From the NCBI GenBank assembly GCA_965228125.1, contig OZ245791.1, positions 1 to 64,000 on the forward strand: a DNA stretch of 64,000 bases, in the 5' to 3' direction. Position 1 is the stretch's first letter; each line of letters opens with the position of its first letter. The DNA is from GWF2-38-69 sp965228125 (GTDB lineage: Bacteria > Verrucomicrobiota > Lentisphaeria > Victivallales > GWF2-38-69). Positions 18,152-25,229 of this stretch are shown piece after piece. A program made the translations under genes and the position numbers. Below the pieces are notes generated by a model. The model was not told the DNA's origin. It was given only the letters and a program-made list of their open reading frames with translations, and made no database searches.

Positions 18152-18154
18152 TGA

Positions 18155-18424
18155 TTATTTCCTCCCCTGCTCTTCTTTATCTTGAATAAAAGAAACGAGA
18201 GTATCAGGAACAAGAGCAGTTTTAGTAAACTCATTTCCTGAAAAACCAACTTTAACGCTTCTGATATTCCCCTTAAACTCTCCTATTCCCCACACTCCCG
18301 GAGGAGCTACAACTCCCGGAGCTACTTTTACGCTAAGAGCTCCGCCTGTATAATCGCACCACAAATAACCTTTTTGCGATAATGCACCAATTTTGACCCG
18401 CTTGAAAAATGTGTCTTCTTTCAT
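18155..18424 (-). CDS. Small protein upstream of rep, copy 5
   Basis: Identical to 2871-3140. Confidence 0.6.
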   Translation of the reverse strand: MKEDTFFKRVKIGALSQKGYLWCDYTGGALSVKVAPGVVAPPGVWGIGEFKGNIRSVKVGFSGNEFTKTALVPDTLVSFIQDKEEQGRK

Positions 18425-18593
18425 TTTTGTTCCTTTGTTTAGATTGTTTTTATATGACATATCTAATAATTCAAAAGAAATATTAAAGAATTATGTCTTA
18501 CATATGTAAGATTAAGATTTTATCTGACATAAGTCAAGTATGGATTTTATAAAAAATAAATTTATATTATAAAAAACAAAAATGGAGAGAACT

Positions 18594-18977
18594 ATGAAAC
18601 ATACCTATAAAGAAACAGTTCCTTTGATGGAAAGAACAATGGGAGATAATAGGCATCAAGAACAAGACTATAGAAATTGGTTTAACAAGTGTTGGATAGA
18701 AGCAGGCGGACTGATTTCTCCTGCTTCAGCTGCGGAATATATAGGAATAACTAGACAATCAGTATCTTATCTTATAAATGTAGAAAAACTTAGAAAATAT
18801 GTATATTCATATGAAGCTATAAACGAAGTAATACAAGAAATGCAAGCAGATAATTGGGATAGAATTTTTGTCTCTTTCCAAGATACAATGAAATATGCAG
18901 AAGAAAAATATAAGAATTATGACGAAAATATGGATATGATACCAATAGTAAAAACCACTATCACACATATACGATAA
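18594..18977 (+). CDS. HTH regulator of the element, copy 5
   Basis: Identical to 3310-3693. Confidence 0.65.
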   Translation: MKHTYKETVPLMERTMGDNRHQEQDYRNWFNKCWIEAGGLISPASAAEYIGITRQSVSYLINVEKLRKYVYSYEAINEVIQEMQADNWDRIFVSFQDTMKYAEEKYKNYDENMDMIPIVKTTITHIR

Positions 18978-19045
18978 AGAAGAGAAACTATAAAAGGAAA
19001 AGAAAATATATAAAAGAAAACGAAAAGCCCAAAATATGCCACTGT

Positions 19046-19067
19046 ACCCGCTGTTAGAGTAGCGGGT
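19046..19067 (-). other. Candidate dso hairpin, copy 5
   Basis: Identical to 83-104. Confidence 0.6.
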
Positions 19068-19092
19068 TCTGAAAATTAATAGGGAGATAATC

Positions 19093-19545
19093 ATGTGTAA
19101 TAATAATGAACCAACAAAACACCAAAAAGACAGATCCATTTGCTCGAAGGTCTACTTTACAATTTCAGGAATTATTTTCCTTGTATTCCTAATATGGTCT
19201 ATTTGTATTCATTCCCCAAATATCCTTCACATAATAACAAATAACCTTAACTCATATATTATTCCTAGATTCTTATGGTGCTTAGGGTGGTCTTGCTTCG
19301 GTTTTTCTGTATTAGCATATACAATAAAAGATATATGCCCAGATTCACCCTATCCTAAATACAAAATATATTATCCATTTATGCTACTATCTATATCATT
19401 ATTAACACTATGTATTTTATCCATGAATGAAAAGACAAATCAAGGATGGATATTCTATTCTATGTCGTTTGCCATCTGTTTTATCTTTAGCTATAAAGTA
19501 GACTCAATTTGGAATGTAATAGAAAGAGGTGGAGTTAGGAAATAA
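19093..19545 (+). CDS. Four-helix membrane cargo protein, copy 5
   Basis: Identical to 3809-4261. Confidence 0.6.
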   Translation: MCNNNEPTKHQKDRSICSKVYFTISGIIFLVFLIWSICIHSPNILHIITNNLNSYIIPRFLWCLGWSCFGFSVLAYTIKDICPDSPYPKYKIYYPFMLLSISLLTLCILSMNEKTNQGWIFYSMSFAICFIFSYKVDSIWNVIERGGVRK

Positions 19546-19746
19546 TACAGCTCCGACCGTCATCGCTTCGCTCTTCGTCTCCGCCAAGTTATTATGAAAA
19601 GGGTATGTATCCTGACGGATTAGAACCAGCCGAACGGACAGACCAAGACCCTATCAAGCCAAAGTGAACCGTTTTTAAGAGTTGCGGAAGCAAGCTTCCT
19701 ATCTTCCAGGGGGAAGCCCCCCTACAGCTCACCCCCTAACTGGCCA

Positions 19747-19931
19747 ACATCGCATAATACATTTATGAATAACTTCTCAAAGGGCTGTTTCGATTATACT
19801 TCGGGGCTTAAGGGCATCAAGGGCGACCGCATAAAGCATGTCATCCCTTGACACCCTTTTTAAGCCCCTCGTGCATAATGTTTATCTTGCCTTTGCCTTG
19901 CTAAACATAAATTTGTCCTATTATGCGACGT
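19747..19931. other. Forked-hairpin attP-like region at the right end of the array
   Basis: Same fold as 642-826, but here the right XerC-type arm is joined directly to non-element DNA (TATAGGCTAG...). It is therefore the right attachment junction of the array. Confidence 0.7.
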
Positions 19932-20054
19932 TATAGGCTAGACAACTATCGTAGCATAAAAATTGTTATGTCTAATAAAAACCAGGGAAAAGAATTGTAA
20001 TTGGGATTTCTATGAATAGACTTTTCTATAAAACAAAACTACATAGTTTCTATT

Positions 20055-20555
20055 ATGTTTTACTTTGAAGTCTTCGAAGCGCTGGATCGGGAAAAAATAA
20101 AATACATGATAGTCGGCGGACTTGCGGTGAACCTTTATGGCGTACCGCGGTTAACTTGTGATATTGATATAATCATTTCGACTGATAAAGAAAATGTATC
20201 GCGTTTAAATGCTGTTCTGAAAAAACTCGGATATGTTCCTCGTTTGCCGGTTAATCCTGATAATCTGGCGGACGAACACATGTTGAAAGACTGGATAGAT
20301 AACCGGAATATGAAAGCATTCAGTTTCTATCACAGCAAAGAGAACAATAAGGTAATAGATATTGTCATATCACATCCTTTGGATTTCTCAGAGGCTTATC
20401 GGAAAGCTGAAAAACGAAAAGTCAATAACATTGAAATATGTGTTGTTTCTCTTGATGATCTCATTCTTATGAAGGAATTTAGCGCAAGGCCTAAAGACAT
20501 AAGCGACAGAAATATGCTTATCGAAGCAAAAGGAATCATAAAAAATCAGCAATGA
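20055..20555 (+). CDS. Nucleotidyltransferase-fold protein (AbiEii/DUF6036-like)
   Basis: 166 aa. The N-terminus carries the polymerase-beta-type nucleotidyltransferase pattern: IVGGLAVNLYG at ~19-29 followed by CDIDIII at ~35-41, where the two Asp residues would bind metal. Proteins of this kind act as nucleotidylating toxins (AbiEii, MenT) or as partners in toxin-antitoxin-like pairs. The gene overlaps the following 58-aa gene by ATGA, so the two are likely co-translated. No good ribosome binding site precedes the ATG; the upstream 120 bp may have been rearranged when the array integrated. Substrate and toxicity cannot be told from sequence. Confidence 0.65.
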   Translation: MFYFEVFEALDREKIKYMIVGGLAVNLYGVPRLTCDIDIIISTDKENVSRLNAVLKKLGYVPRLPVNPDNLADEHMLKDWIDNRNMKAFSFYHSKENNKVIDIVISHPLDFSEAYRKAEKRKVNNIEICVVSLDDLILMKEFSARPKDISDRNMLIEAKGIIKNQQ

Positions 20556-20728
20556 ATAAGGGTTTTAACTACACTCTCGGCAGGGAAGATATCATTAACT
20601 ATATGAAACTTTCTGATGCGGAAAAGCTTCAATGGCTTGAAGATATTCTGGCTTTTACCGAAAAGACCCTAAGACCTAAAGACAAAGCGGTTAGAGACTA
20701 TTTCAGGAATGATATTCAGCAAAACTAG
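20552..20728 (+). CDS. Small partner of the nucleotidyltransferase (58 aa)
   Basis: Begins MNKGFNYTLGREDIINYMKL, overlaps the upstream gene by ATGA, and ends before relic 1. The sequence is helical and charged (KLSDAEKLQWLEDILAF), like small proteins found beside orphan nucleotidyltransferases. It may be an antitoxin or an adaptor. The overlap and the protein-like composition support a real gene. Confidence 0.6.
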   Translation: MNKGFNYTLGREDIINYMKLSDAEKLQWLEDILAFTEKTLRPKDKAVRDYFRNDIQQN

Positions 20729-20848
20729 AATATATATTCCTCCCCTGCTCTTCTATATCTACCAATGAAAAGTCCAGAAGAATAGTATCTTTACTTCTGT
20801 GGCCTAATGAAATATACTGAAGGCAAAATCACCAAAATATGCCACTGT

Positions 20849-20870
20849 ACCCGCTGTTAGAGTAGCGGGT
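20849..20870 (-). other. Candidate dso hairpin in relic 1
   Basis: Same arms and loop as 83-104, upstream of a different cargo gene. Confidence 0.55.
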
Positions 20871-20898
20871 TCTGAAAACAAAACGATAGGGAGAAAAT

Positions 20899-21159
20899 AT
20901 GTCAAAACTCATAAGAGCGGACAAATTCAATGATACTAAGGTACTTCTTAAAGAATGCGAAAAAAATCAAGCATACTCAATAGATGTTATAAATAAAACA
21001 GAGAAACATTATTTAAACCTTAACAACTGTAATGAAGAAAAAGCCATTTCTATCATGGAAAAATCTATAAAGATATTAAAAAAAGAACAAAATCAAAGTT
21101 TTCATGATATTCTGAATACAATAAAAAACATAATAAAAACAGAATCATTGAACTTATAA
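20899..21159 (+). CDS. Cargo protein of relic 1, 86 aa, unknown
   Basis: Starts MSKLIRADKFNDTKVLLKEC with AGGGAGA at 6 nt. Lys-rich, largely helical by composition, without membrane segments or motifs I recognise. It occupies the slot held by the membrane protein in the active copies and is followed after 11 bp by the zinc-ribbon gene, so both are probably one transcript. Confidence 0.55.
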   Translation: MSKLIRADKFNDTKVLLKECEKNQAYSIDVINKTEKHYLNLNNCNEEKAISIMEKSIKILKKEQNQSFHDILNTIKNIIKTESLNL

Positions 21160-21170
21160 GGATGCAGTAA

Positions 21171-21542
21171 ATGGCTCTATTACCTGATTGGAATTTTAAT
21201 GACATAAAAGAATTAATTAAAAAGGGCTGTACCATTGAAGCCGAAGAGAAAATAATGGAGCTTAGAAGAACATTACTAGCCCTTAAAGAAGAGAATATTA
21301 ACCTCTCCGAAGAAAACAAAAAACTCAAGGAACAAAAAGACATATCAGATAGAATCATCCCTAGAGGTCAATTTTACTATCTCAAGCCAAAAGATGGTAG
21401 AAGCGAAGATGGACCTTTTTGTCAAGCATGTTACGATAGTGATGCTAAATTGATAAGACTACAACCTATTGGCGGTATAGGAAGACAATACCCTTCTCAT
21501 AGATGCCTTAGATGTAAAAACCTATATTACTCTTTACATTAA
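21171..21542 (+). CDS. Coiled-coil zinc-ribbon cargo protein (123 aa)
   Basis: Residues ~22-57 are a heptad-rich helix (LRRTLLALKEENINLSEENK...). A C-terminal zinc ribbon follows, with CQAC near 86-89 and CLRC near 114-117. The pattern GPFCQACYDSDAKLIRLQ is common in short accessory proteins of phages and genomic islands, whose function is unknown. Start chosen at ATG 12 nt after GGATG. It ends just before the GC-rich motif. Confidence 0.6.
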   Translation: MALLPDWNFNDIKELIKKGCTIEAEEKIMELRRTLLALKEENINLSEENKKLKEQKDISDRIIPRGQFYYLKPKDGRSEDGPFCQACYDSDAKLIRLQPIGGIGRQYPSHRCLRCKNLYYSLH

Positions 21543-21554
21543 GGTTTAACAACC

Positions 21555-21590
21555 GCTCCGACCGTCATCGCTTCGCTCTTCGTCTCCGCC
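21555..21590. repeat. GC-rich motif after the relic 1 cargo
   Basis: Same 36-bp motif as 4266-4301, again directly downstream of the cargo genes. Confidence 0.55.
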
Positions 21591-21986
21591 AAGTTATTAT
21601 GAAAAGGGTATGTATCCTGACGGATTAGAAGCAGCCGAACGGACAGTCCAAGACCCTATCAAGCCAAAGTGAACTGTTTTTAAGAGTTGCGGAAGCAAGC
21701 TTCCTATCTTCCAGGGGGAAGACCCCCTACAGCTCACCCCCTAACTGTCCAACATCGCATAATACATTTATGAATAACTTCTCAAAGGGCTGTTTTCATT
21801 ATACTTCGGGGCTTAAGGGCATCAGGGGAGCTGAAAAGCAACAAGAATGAAAAAAGAAAGATTATTCCCTGTTCCAGTATGGGTAATGGAAAAAAGCTCT
21901 CAGAATGCCTGTAGTTGACAAAGTTCCCTTAAATAAAACAAATCAATTTTGACGCTTCGTTCTCTTTAGAAAGGAGCAATTTATTT

Positions 21987-22133
21987 ATGGGAAAAAATAA
22001 GAAGGCAAAACAGGAACTGGAAATTAAAAAGCTAAGATGGGAAATCATCAATCTAAAGTTAGATGCATTAAGCAAGGTTCTACCCATAATTGAATGGCTC
22101 TTCATCTTTGGTTCCCTCTACTTCCTTCAATAA
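21987..22133 (+). CDS. Small C-terminally anchored protein (48 aa)
   Basis: Begins MGKNKKAKQELEIKKLRWE, preceded by AAAGGAG at 10 nt. A basic helical N-terminal part is followed by one hydrophobic segment (VLPIIEWLFIFGSLYFL) at the end. No family recognised. The core-conserved GC-rich structured motif begins 12 bp after the stop, which suggests this is another cargo-type gene. Confidence 0.45.
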   Translation: MGKNKKAKQELEIKKLRWEIINLKLDALSKVLPIIEWLFIFGSLYFLQ

Positions 22134-22145
22134 CGTTTATTTGGA

Positions 22146-22212
22146 AATTATCCTGCGCTTCGGTGCTTCCGGTACTCCCCGGCCGTTCCTCGCTCCGATA
22201 GCTCGGATAATT
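22146..22212. repeat. GC-rich structured motif, second version with covarying arms
   Basis: The core is nearly the same as at 1013-1087 (TGCGCTTCGGTGCTTCC...), but the arms are AATTATCC and GGATAATT instead of GAATGATTC/GAATATTC. Pairing is preserved while the sequence differs. Confidence 0.5.
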
Positions 22213-22320
22213 CAAAATAACTCACGAGTTGACAAAATTTTATTAAATATGAAGAGTGTTATCGCTATGATAGCGAAACATAATCAAAATAACAATTATC
22301 AAAATTAGGAGGTTCTCTCT

Positions 22321-22410
22321 ATGGAACTAAAACATGAAACAATTAAAGAAATTCTAGAAGATATCGTAAAAAATGCCTGTCCTCCTATCGATAATTCAAA
22401 AGGAACCTAA
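22321..22410 (+). CDS. Possible 29-aa peptide gene
   Basis: MELKHETIKEILEDIVKNAC... with a strong AGGAGG 8 nt upstream. It could be a short peptide or the truncated start of a lost gene. From 22411 to 22702 I see no convincing gene. Confidence 0.3.
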   Translation: MELKHETIKEILEDIVKNACPPIDNSKGT

Positions 22411-22702
22411 TGTTTGTCCTATAAATGGATTAACAATTGAAGGACATAAACATATTAGATGTATTAAGAAACGATACTAGTTGGAGCCTTTTGCAAAACT
22501 AAGGCTCTATTTATTAGAGTTTAGGAATTCGTAATTTAAACCAGACATGATCATCAAAATATAAAAGTGCTTAAAGATTTATTAATCTGTACGCTAGGAT
22601 GTTAATCAATGATTACATAATAAGATTTTTGACTCATCTGAAAGGTTTTGCTGTGGCAAAAGGTAGGATGTTCGAATCTCCATTCTGTCCATTTTATTGA
22701 AA

Positions 22703-23206
22703 TTATTGTAGTTGTTCTTTTCTGTAGTCAACAGTATAGACACGAGGTTGTGTATTCGAATGCAGACGTTGGTCTGTATCCAAAATAAATAGTCTTCCGT
22801 TTGCTTCGATAAAGCTAAAATTTTTACCAACTGGAATGGTTGAAATCCATTTTGCGATGTTTTTAGACAAGTCACAATACCATACTTTTGCTTTACCGGC
22901 ACCAATATTTGAAACAACTAATAGCTTATCACTTTGGTGGTTACCATGCCTGTCTGTTGCAAAAAAAATAAAATCATTTCTTTCGATAAGCTCGTCTTTC
23001 AGATCTGTTATATGTAGTTTATTTTCCCATTTTCCAGTATCATTATTCAGTAAAGCTAATTGACATTGATCAGTAGTTTTATCATAAAGTAATGCATAAG
23101 TATAATTGCCTGTTTTATCTGTTGCCATAGCTATAGCATCATATTCATAGGACCCAAATGTTGGTACAGCTAAAAAAGCTAATGCGATCAGCAATAAATT
23201 TTTCAT
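22703..23206 (-). CDS. Small exported protein, unknown (167 aa)
   Basis: Start chosen at the ATG right after AGGGGGGAT; a TTG four codons upstream is less likely. A clear signal peptide (MKNLLLIALAFLAVPTFG) precedes a domain with repeated aromatic, beta-like segments (YALLYDKTTDQCQLALLNND, KVWYCDLSKNIAKW, RVYTVDYRKEQ). The look is that of a small periplasmic beta-propeller fragment. An extended -10 (TGCTATAAT) lies at 23235-23243 on the same strand. No family recognised. Confidence 0.6.
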   Translation of the reverse strand: MKNLLLIALAFLAVPTFGSYEYDAIAMATDKTGNYTYALLYDKTTDQCQLALLNNDTGKWENKLHITDLKDELIERNDFIFFATDRHGNHQSDKLLVVSNIGAGKAKVWYCDLSKNIAKWISTIPVGKNFSFIEANGRLFILDTDQRLHSNTQPRVYTVDYRKEQLQ

Positions 23207-23234
23207 ATCCCCCCTCAATTAAATCTGTGTGATA

Positions 23235-23243
23235 ATTATAGCA
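23235..23243 (-). promoter_or_regulatory. Extended -10 promoter element
   Basis: TGCTATAAT on the minus strand, about 30 nt before the start of the exported protein. The block ATCTGTGTG...AATTATAGCA around it recurs at 24492-24512. Confidence 0.5.
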
Positions 23244-23355
23244 TAAGATCTAGAAAATAAGAAAGAGTAATATCTCTATTGCAGATAATTTTCAAAAAAT
23301 ATTGGAATATCTTAAGAATCATATAGAATGGTGTTTATAAATAGTGGAGGTAGCA

Positions 23356-24261
23356 ATGTTTGGCTTTTTAACAAAAAAATGTAACAAATCGGGCGGAGAA
23401 AAGCTTAATTGTTGGGAATTCAAAAAATGCGGTAGGGAACCTGGCGGTGTCAATGTCGACAAATTAGGAGTTTGTCCTGCCGTAACGGATAAGCGCTTCT
23501 GCGGTATTAACTCAGGAAAAAATGGCGGGCGCATTTGCTGGTATGTATGCGGAACTTATTGCGGCGGCAAAATACAAGGGTCTTTTTCACAAAAAATCAA
23601 CAGCTGTGTAGACTGCAAGTTCCTAAAAAAAGTTGCTGATGAGGAAAAAAACTCTTTCGTATTCAGAGTCAATGAAGACAAGATTCAAAAAGATACTAAA
23701 AGTGAGATTAAAAAAAGTACAGAAAATGACTCTATTGAAAGATTGAGAAATGCTTTCAATCCAACCATAGAACATATTAAAAATTTATCTGAGCTGACTG
23801 TAAAAATAGCACATAGAATGGGTATGAATGAAACCGACATAATCAAGGCTAAATGCGGGGCCATTTTGCATGACATAGGCAATCTCTTTATACCAGACAC
23901 AATACTTCTTAAATTAGGTAAACTAACAGATGAAGAGGAAAAAATATTTCATCAACATCCAAAACTTGCTTTAAATTTACTTTCTTTAGATACTTCGCTG
24001 CATGCTTATGCAGATATCCCATATTGCCACCACGAAAAATGGGATGGCTCAGGATTTCCCCAGATGTTGAATGGAGAATCTATCCCGTTGGCAGCTCGAA
24101 TTTTTGCCGTTGCAGACACGTACGAATCTTTAATTAGTGATAAACCGTATAGAAAGGGATTTTCTAAGGATAAAGTACTGGAATATATTCGTTCTCAATC
24201 AGGAAAACATTTTGATCCTGCTGTTGTCTACTGCTTTATGAGTTTGGCTAAAGATCTTTAA
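23356..24261 (+). CDS. HD-GYP-type phosphodiesterase with Cys-rich N-terminal domain
   Basis: 301 aa from the ATG after GGAGG. The N-terminal ~95 residues hold many Cys and Trp (LNCWEFKKCGREPGG, VCPA, RICWYVCGTYCGG, CVDC), the two-CW type seen in signalling proteins, which probably bind metal or sense redox state. The C-terminal domain has the HD signature LHDIGN (His172-Asp173), conserved HQHP and CHHEKWDGSGFPQ, followed by ARIFAVADTYESL. The GYP triplet is GFP here. HD-GYP proteins hydrolyse cyclic di-GMP; activity is probable but the altered triplet leaves doubt. No receiver domain and no membrane segment are present, so the Cys-rich domain must be the input. Confidence 0.8.
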   Translation: MFGFLTKKCNKSGGEKLNCWEFKKCGREPGGVNVDKLGVCPAVTDKRFCGINSGKNGGRICWYVCGTYCGGKIQGSFSQKINSCVDCKFLKKVADEEKNSFVFRVNEDKIQKDTKSEIKKSTENDSIERLRNAFNPTIEHIKNLSELTVKIAHRMGMNETDIIKAKCGAILHDIGNLFIPDTILLKLGKLTDEEEKIFHQHPKLALNLLSLDTSLHAYADIPYCHHEKWDGSGFPQMLNGESIPLAARIFAVADTYESLISDKPYRKGFSKDKVLEYIRSQSGKHFDPAVVYCFMSLAKDL

Positions 24262-24289
24262 TTATGTCTATATATGTAAAAAAACGTCA

Positions 24290-24345
24290 TATTCTGACGG
24301 ATTAGAACCAGCCGAACGGACAGTCCAAGACCCTATCAAGCCGAA
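24290..24345. repeat. Fragment of the element's post-cargo region
   Basis: The segment beginning CTGACGGATTAGAACCAGCC matches the unit's sequence right after the GC-rich motif (4329 onward) for about 55 bp. It then diverges into the small ORF region. Confidence 0.6.
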
Positions 24346-24355
24346 GTGAAAGGAA

Positions 24356-24454
24356 TCACTTTAGAAAGTAGAACCAAATAAACGCTATTATTGCAGCTAA
24401 AATAATCACCCACACCCAATAGCGCTCAACTTTTTTTCTTAAGTATACAAGCAT
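24356..24454 (-). CDS. Possible 32-aa single-pass membrane peptide
   Basis: MLVYLRKKVERYWVWVIILA... has a basic start followed by a ~20-residue hydrophobic helix. An extended -10 (TGCTATAAT) at 24504-24512 on the same strand supports transcription. No good ribosome binding site is visible, so the start is uncertain. Similar small hydrophobic peptides include type I toxins and small membrane regulators. Confidence 0.35.
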   Translation of the reverse strand: MLVYLRKKVERYWVWVIILAAIIAFIWFYFLK

Positions 24455-24729
24455 ATAATAATATTTTAGTTACGTTAACTGTTACCCCCCATATCTGTGT
24501 GGAATTATAGCACAAAATTACTTTTGCAACTAGGTGTATCTATAAACTATGGACTACATCACATAATACTTTTATAAATAGCGCTGCTAGCTTGCTATTA
24601 CATAAAAAACTTGTTATGTCTAATAAAACTGGGAAAAGAATTGCAATCAGACAGAGTCAATTCTATCTTTACTCCTATGCTTTGATGTAGTAATATACTG
24701 AAAGCAAAATCACCTAAACATTACACTTT

Positions 24730-24751
24730 ACTCGCTGCTAGATAAGCGGGT
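24730..24751 (-). other. Diverged dso-like hairpin in relic 2
   Basis: Arms ACTCGCT and AGCGGGT still pair through one G-U, with an 8-nt loop GCTAGATA. The loop sequence is changed, so nicking is doubtful. Confidence 0.4.
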
Positions 24752-24768
24752 TATGGAAGAAATCAATC

Positions 24769-25023
24769 ATGACAAAACATCCAATCAAAAAATACAACAT
24801 TAGAGATACCAGAGGCCATATACGCGGTAGCATCATAATTTCCAAAAATGACAATTACGAGAACTATGATGCATCTGTTTTGCTAGATGAGGTAGATGGA
24901 GGCAAGTTGGATTATCTTGACACACAACTCACCGGAAAAACTGAAGATAGCGTTCTTGAAGACGCCATAAAGTGGATTAAAACTAAAATCCCAATTACAG
25001 AAATAACTTCCTTCAAGTTTTAA
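24769..25023 (+). CDS. Cargo protein of relic 2, 84 aa, unknown
   Basis: MTKHPIKKYNIRDTRGHIRG..., with GGAAGAAAT upstream. Probably a small alpha/beta protein, acidic in the middle, without membrane segments. It lies between the diverged origin hairpin and a diverged GC-rich motif (25044-25072), the same slot as the other cargo genes. No family recognised. From 25073 to 25229 I see no feature apart from weak similarity of 25100-25125 to element sequence. Confidence 0.5.
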   Translation: MTKHPIKKYNIRDTRGHIRGSIIISKNDNYENYDASVLLDEVDGGKLDYLDTQLTGKTEDSVLEDAIKWIKTKIPITEITSFKF

Positions 25024-25229
25024 AATACTTCCTCATAAGAACAGCCCCGTCCGTCATCGCTTCGCTCTCTCAGGCAACGAGGCCCTGCAGCTCAAATCCT
25101 ATACACGCCCCTACTCTTCCATAATCACGAGTATATAGACTTCAGGAAAAGGTCTTTAATTATTGATGAAAGGCACTATGATTTATATATAAGAATTATT
25201 TCTAAGCAATAAGAAAAATGAGGTGAATT

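Larger units (their letters stand above)
1..19931. mobile_element. Tandem array of a 3821-bp Xer/dif-type satellite element
   Basis: One 3821-bp unit is repeated head to tail: a partial copy at the left edge, four full copies and a terminal copy of 3740 bp. Copies are nearly identical; the differences I saw are a 142-bp deletion in the first copy and one substitution at 9462. Each unit encodes a Rep_trans initiator, a divergent HTH regulator, small proteins and a membrane cargo protein, plus a forked-hairpin attP-like region and a dif-like site. The array continues beyond the left edge, so its copy number is unknown. CTXphi, RS1 and TLC elements of Vibrio form such arrays at dif; assignment to that biology is inference from layout and sites. 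Confidence 0.88.
16192..19931. mobile_element. Satellite element copy 5, right end of the array
   Basis: The terminal unit stops exactly at the right-hand TTATGCGACGT arm of the attP fold (19921-19931) and continues as TATAGGCTAG into unique DNA. It lacks the last 81 bp of the unit, which in inner copies carry the dif-like site. Operator region at 18425-18593, terminator at 16561-16598. Confidence 0.85.
20733..21830. mobile_element. Relic 1: degenerate element of the array family
   Basis: The left edge (20733-20760) resembles the 3' end of the element's 89-aa gene (TTCCTCCCCTGCTCTTCT is shared). A perfect dso hairpin, two cargo genes, the GC-rich motif and the left half of the attP fold (XerC-type arm ACATCGCATAA at 21752-21762) follow in element order. 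Homology stops around 21830, inside the inner stem. Rep, the regulator and the right half are missing, so the relic can neither replicate nor fold a complete attP. Confidence 0.7.
24535..25075. mobile_element. Relic 2: more diverged element of the array family
   Basis: ACATCACATAA near 24555 resembles the XerC-type arm of the attP fold. TTGTTATGTCTAATAAAA resembles the DNA just right of the array (near 19970). A diverged dso hairpin, a cargo gene and a diverged GC-rich motif follow in the same order as in the unit. Rep and regulator are absent. Confidence 0.5.

Noticed and set aside
1..19931. CRISPR array or transposon cluster
   Set aside because: The repeats are 3.8 kb and contiguous, without spacers; there are no transposase genes and no terminal inverted repeats.
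22640..22695. tRNA-like 3' end (GTTCGAATC followed by ...TGTCCA)
   Set aside because: The T-stem does not pair, no matching acceptor strand or anticodon arm lies upstream. At most it is a degenerate remnant of a tRNA gene.
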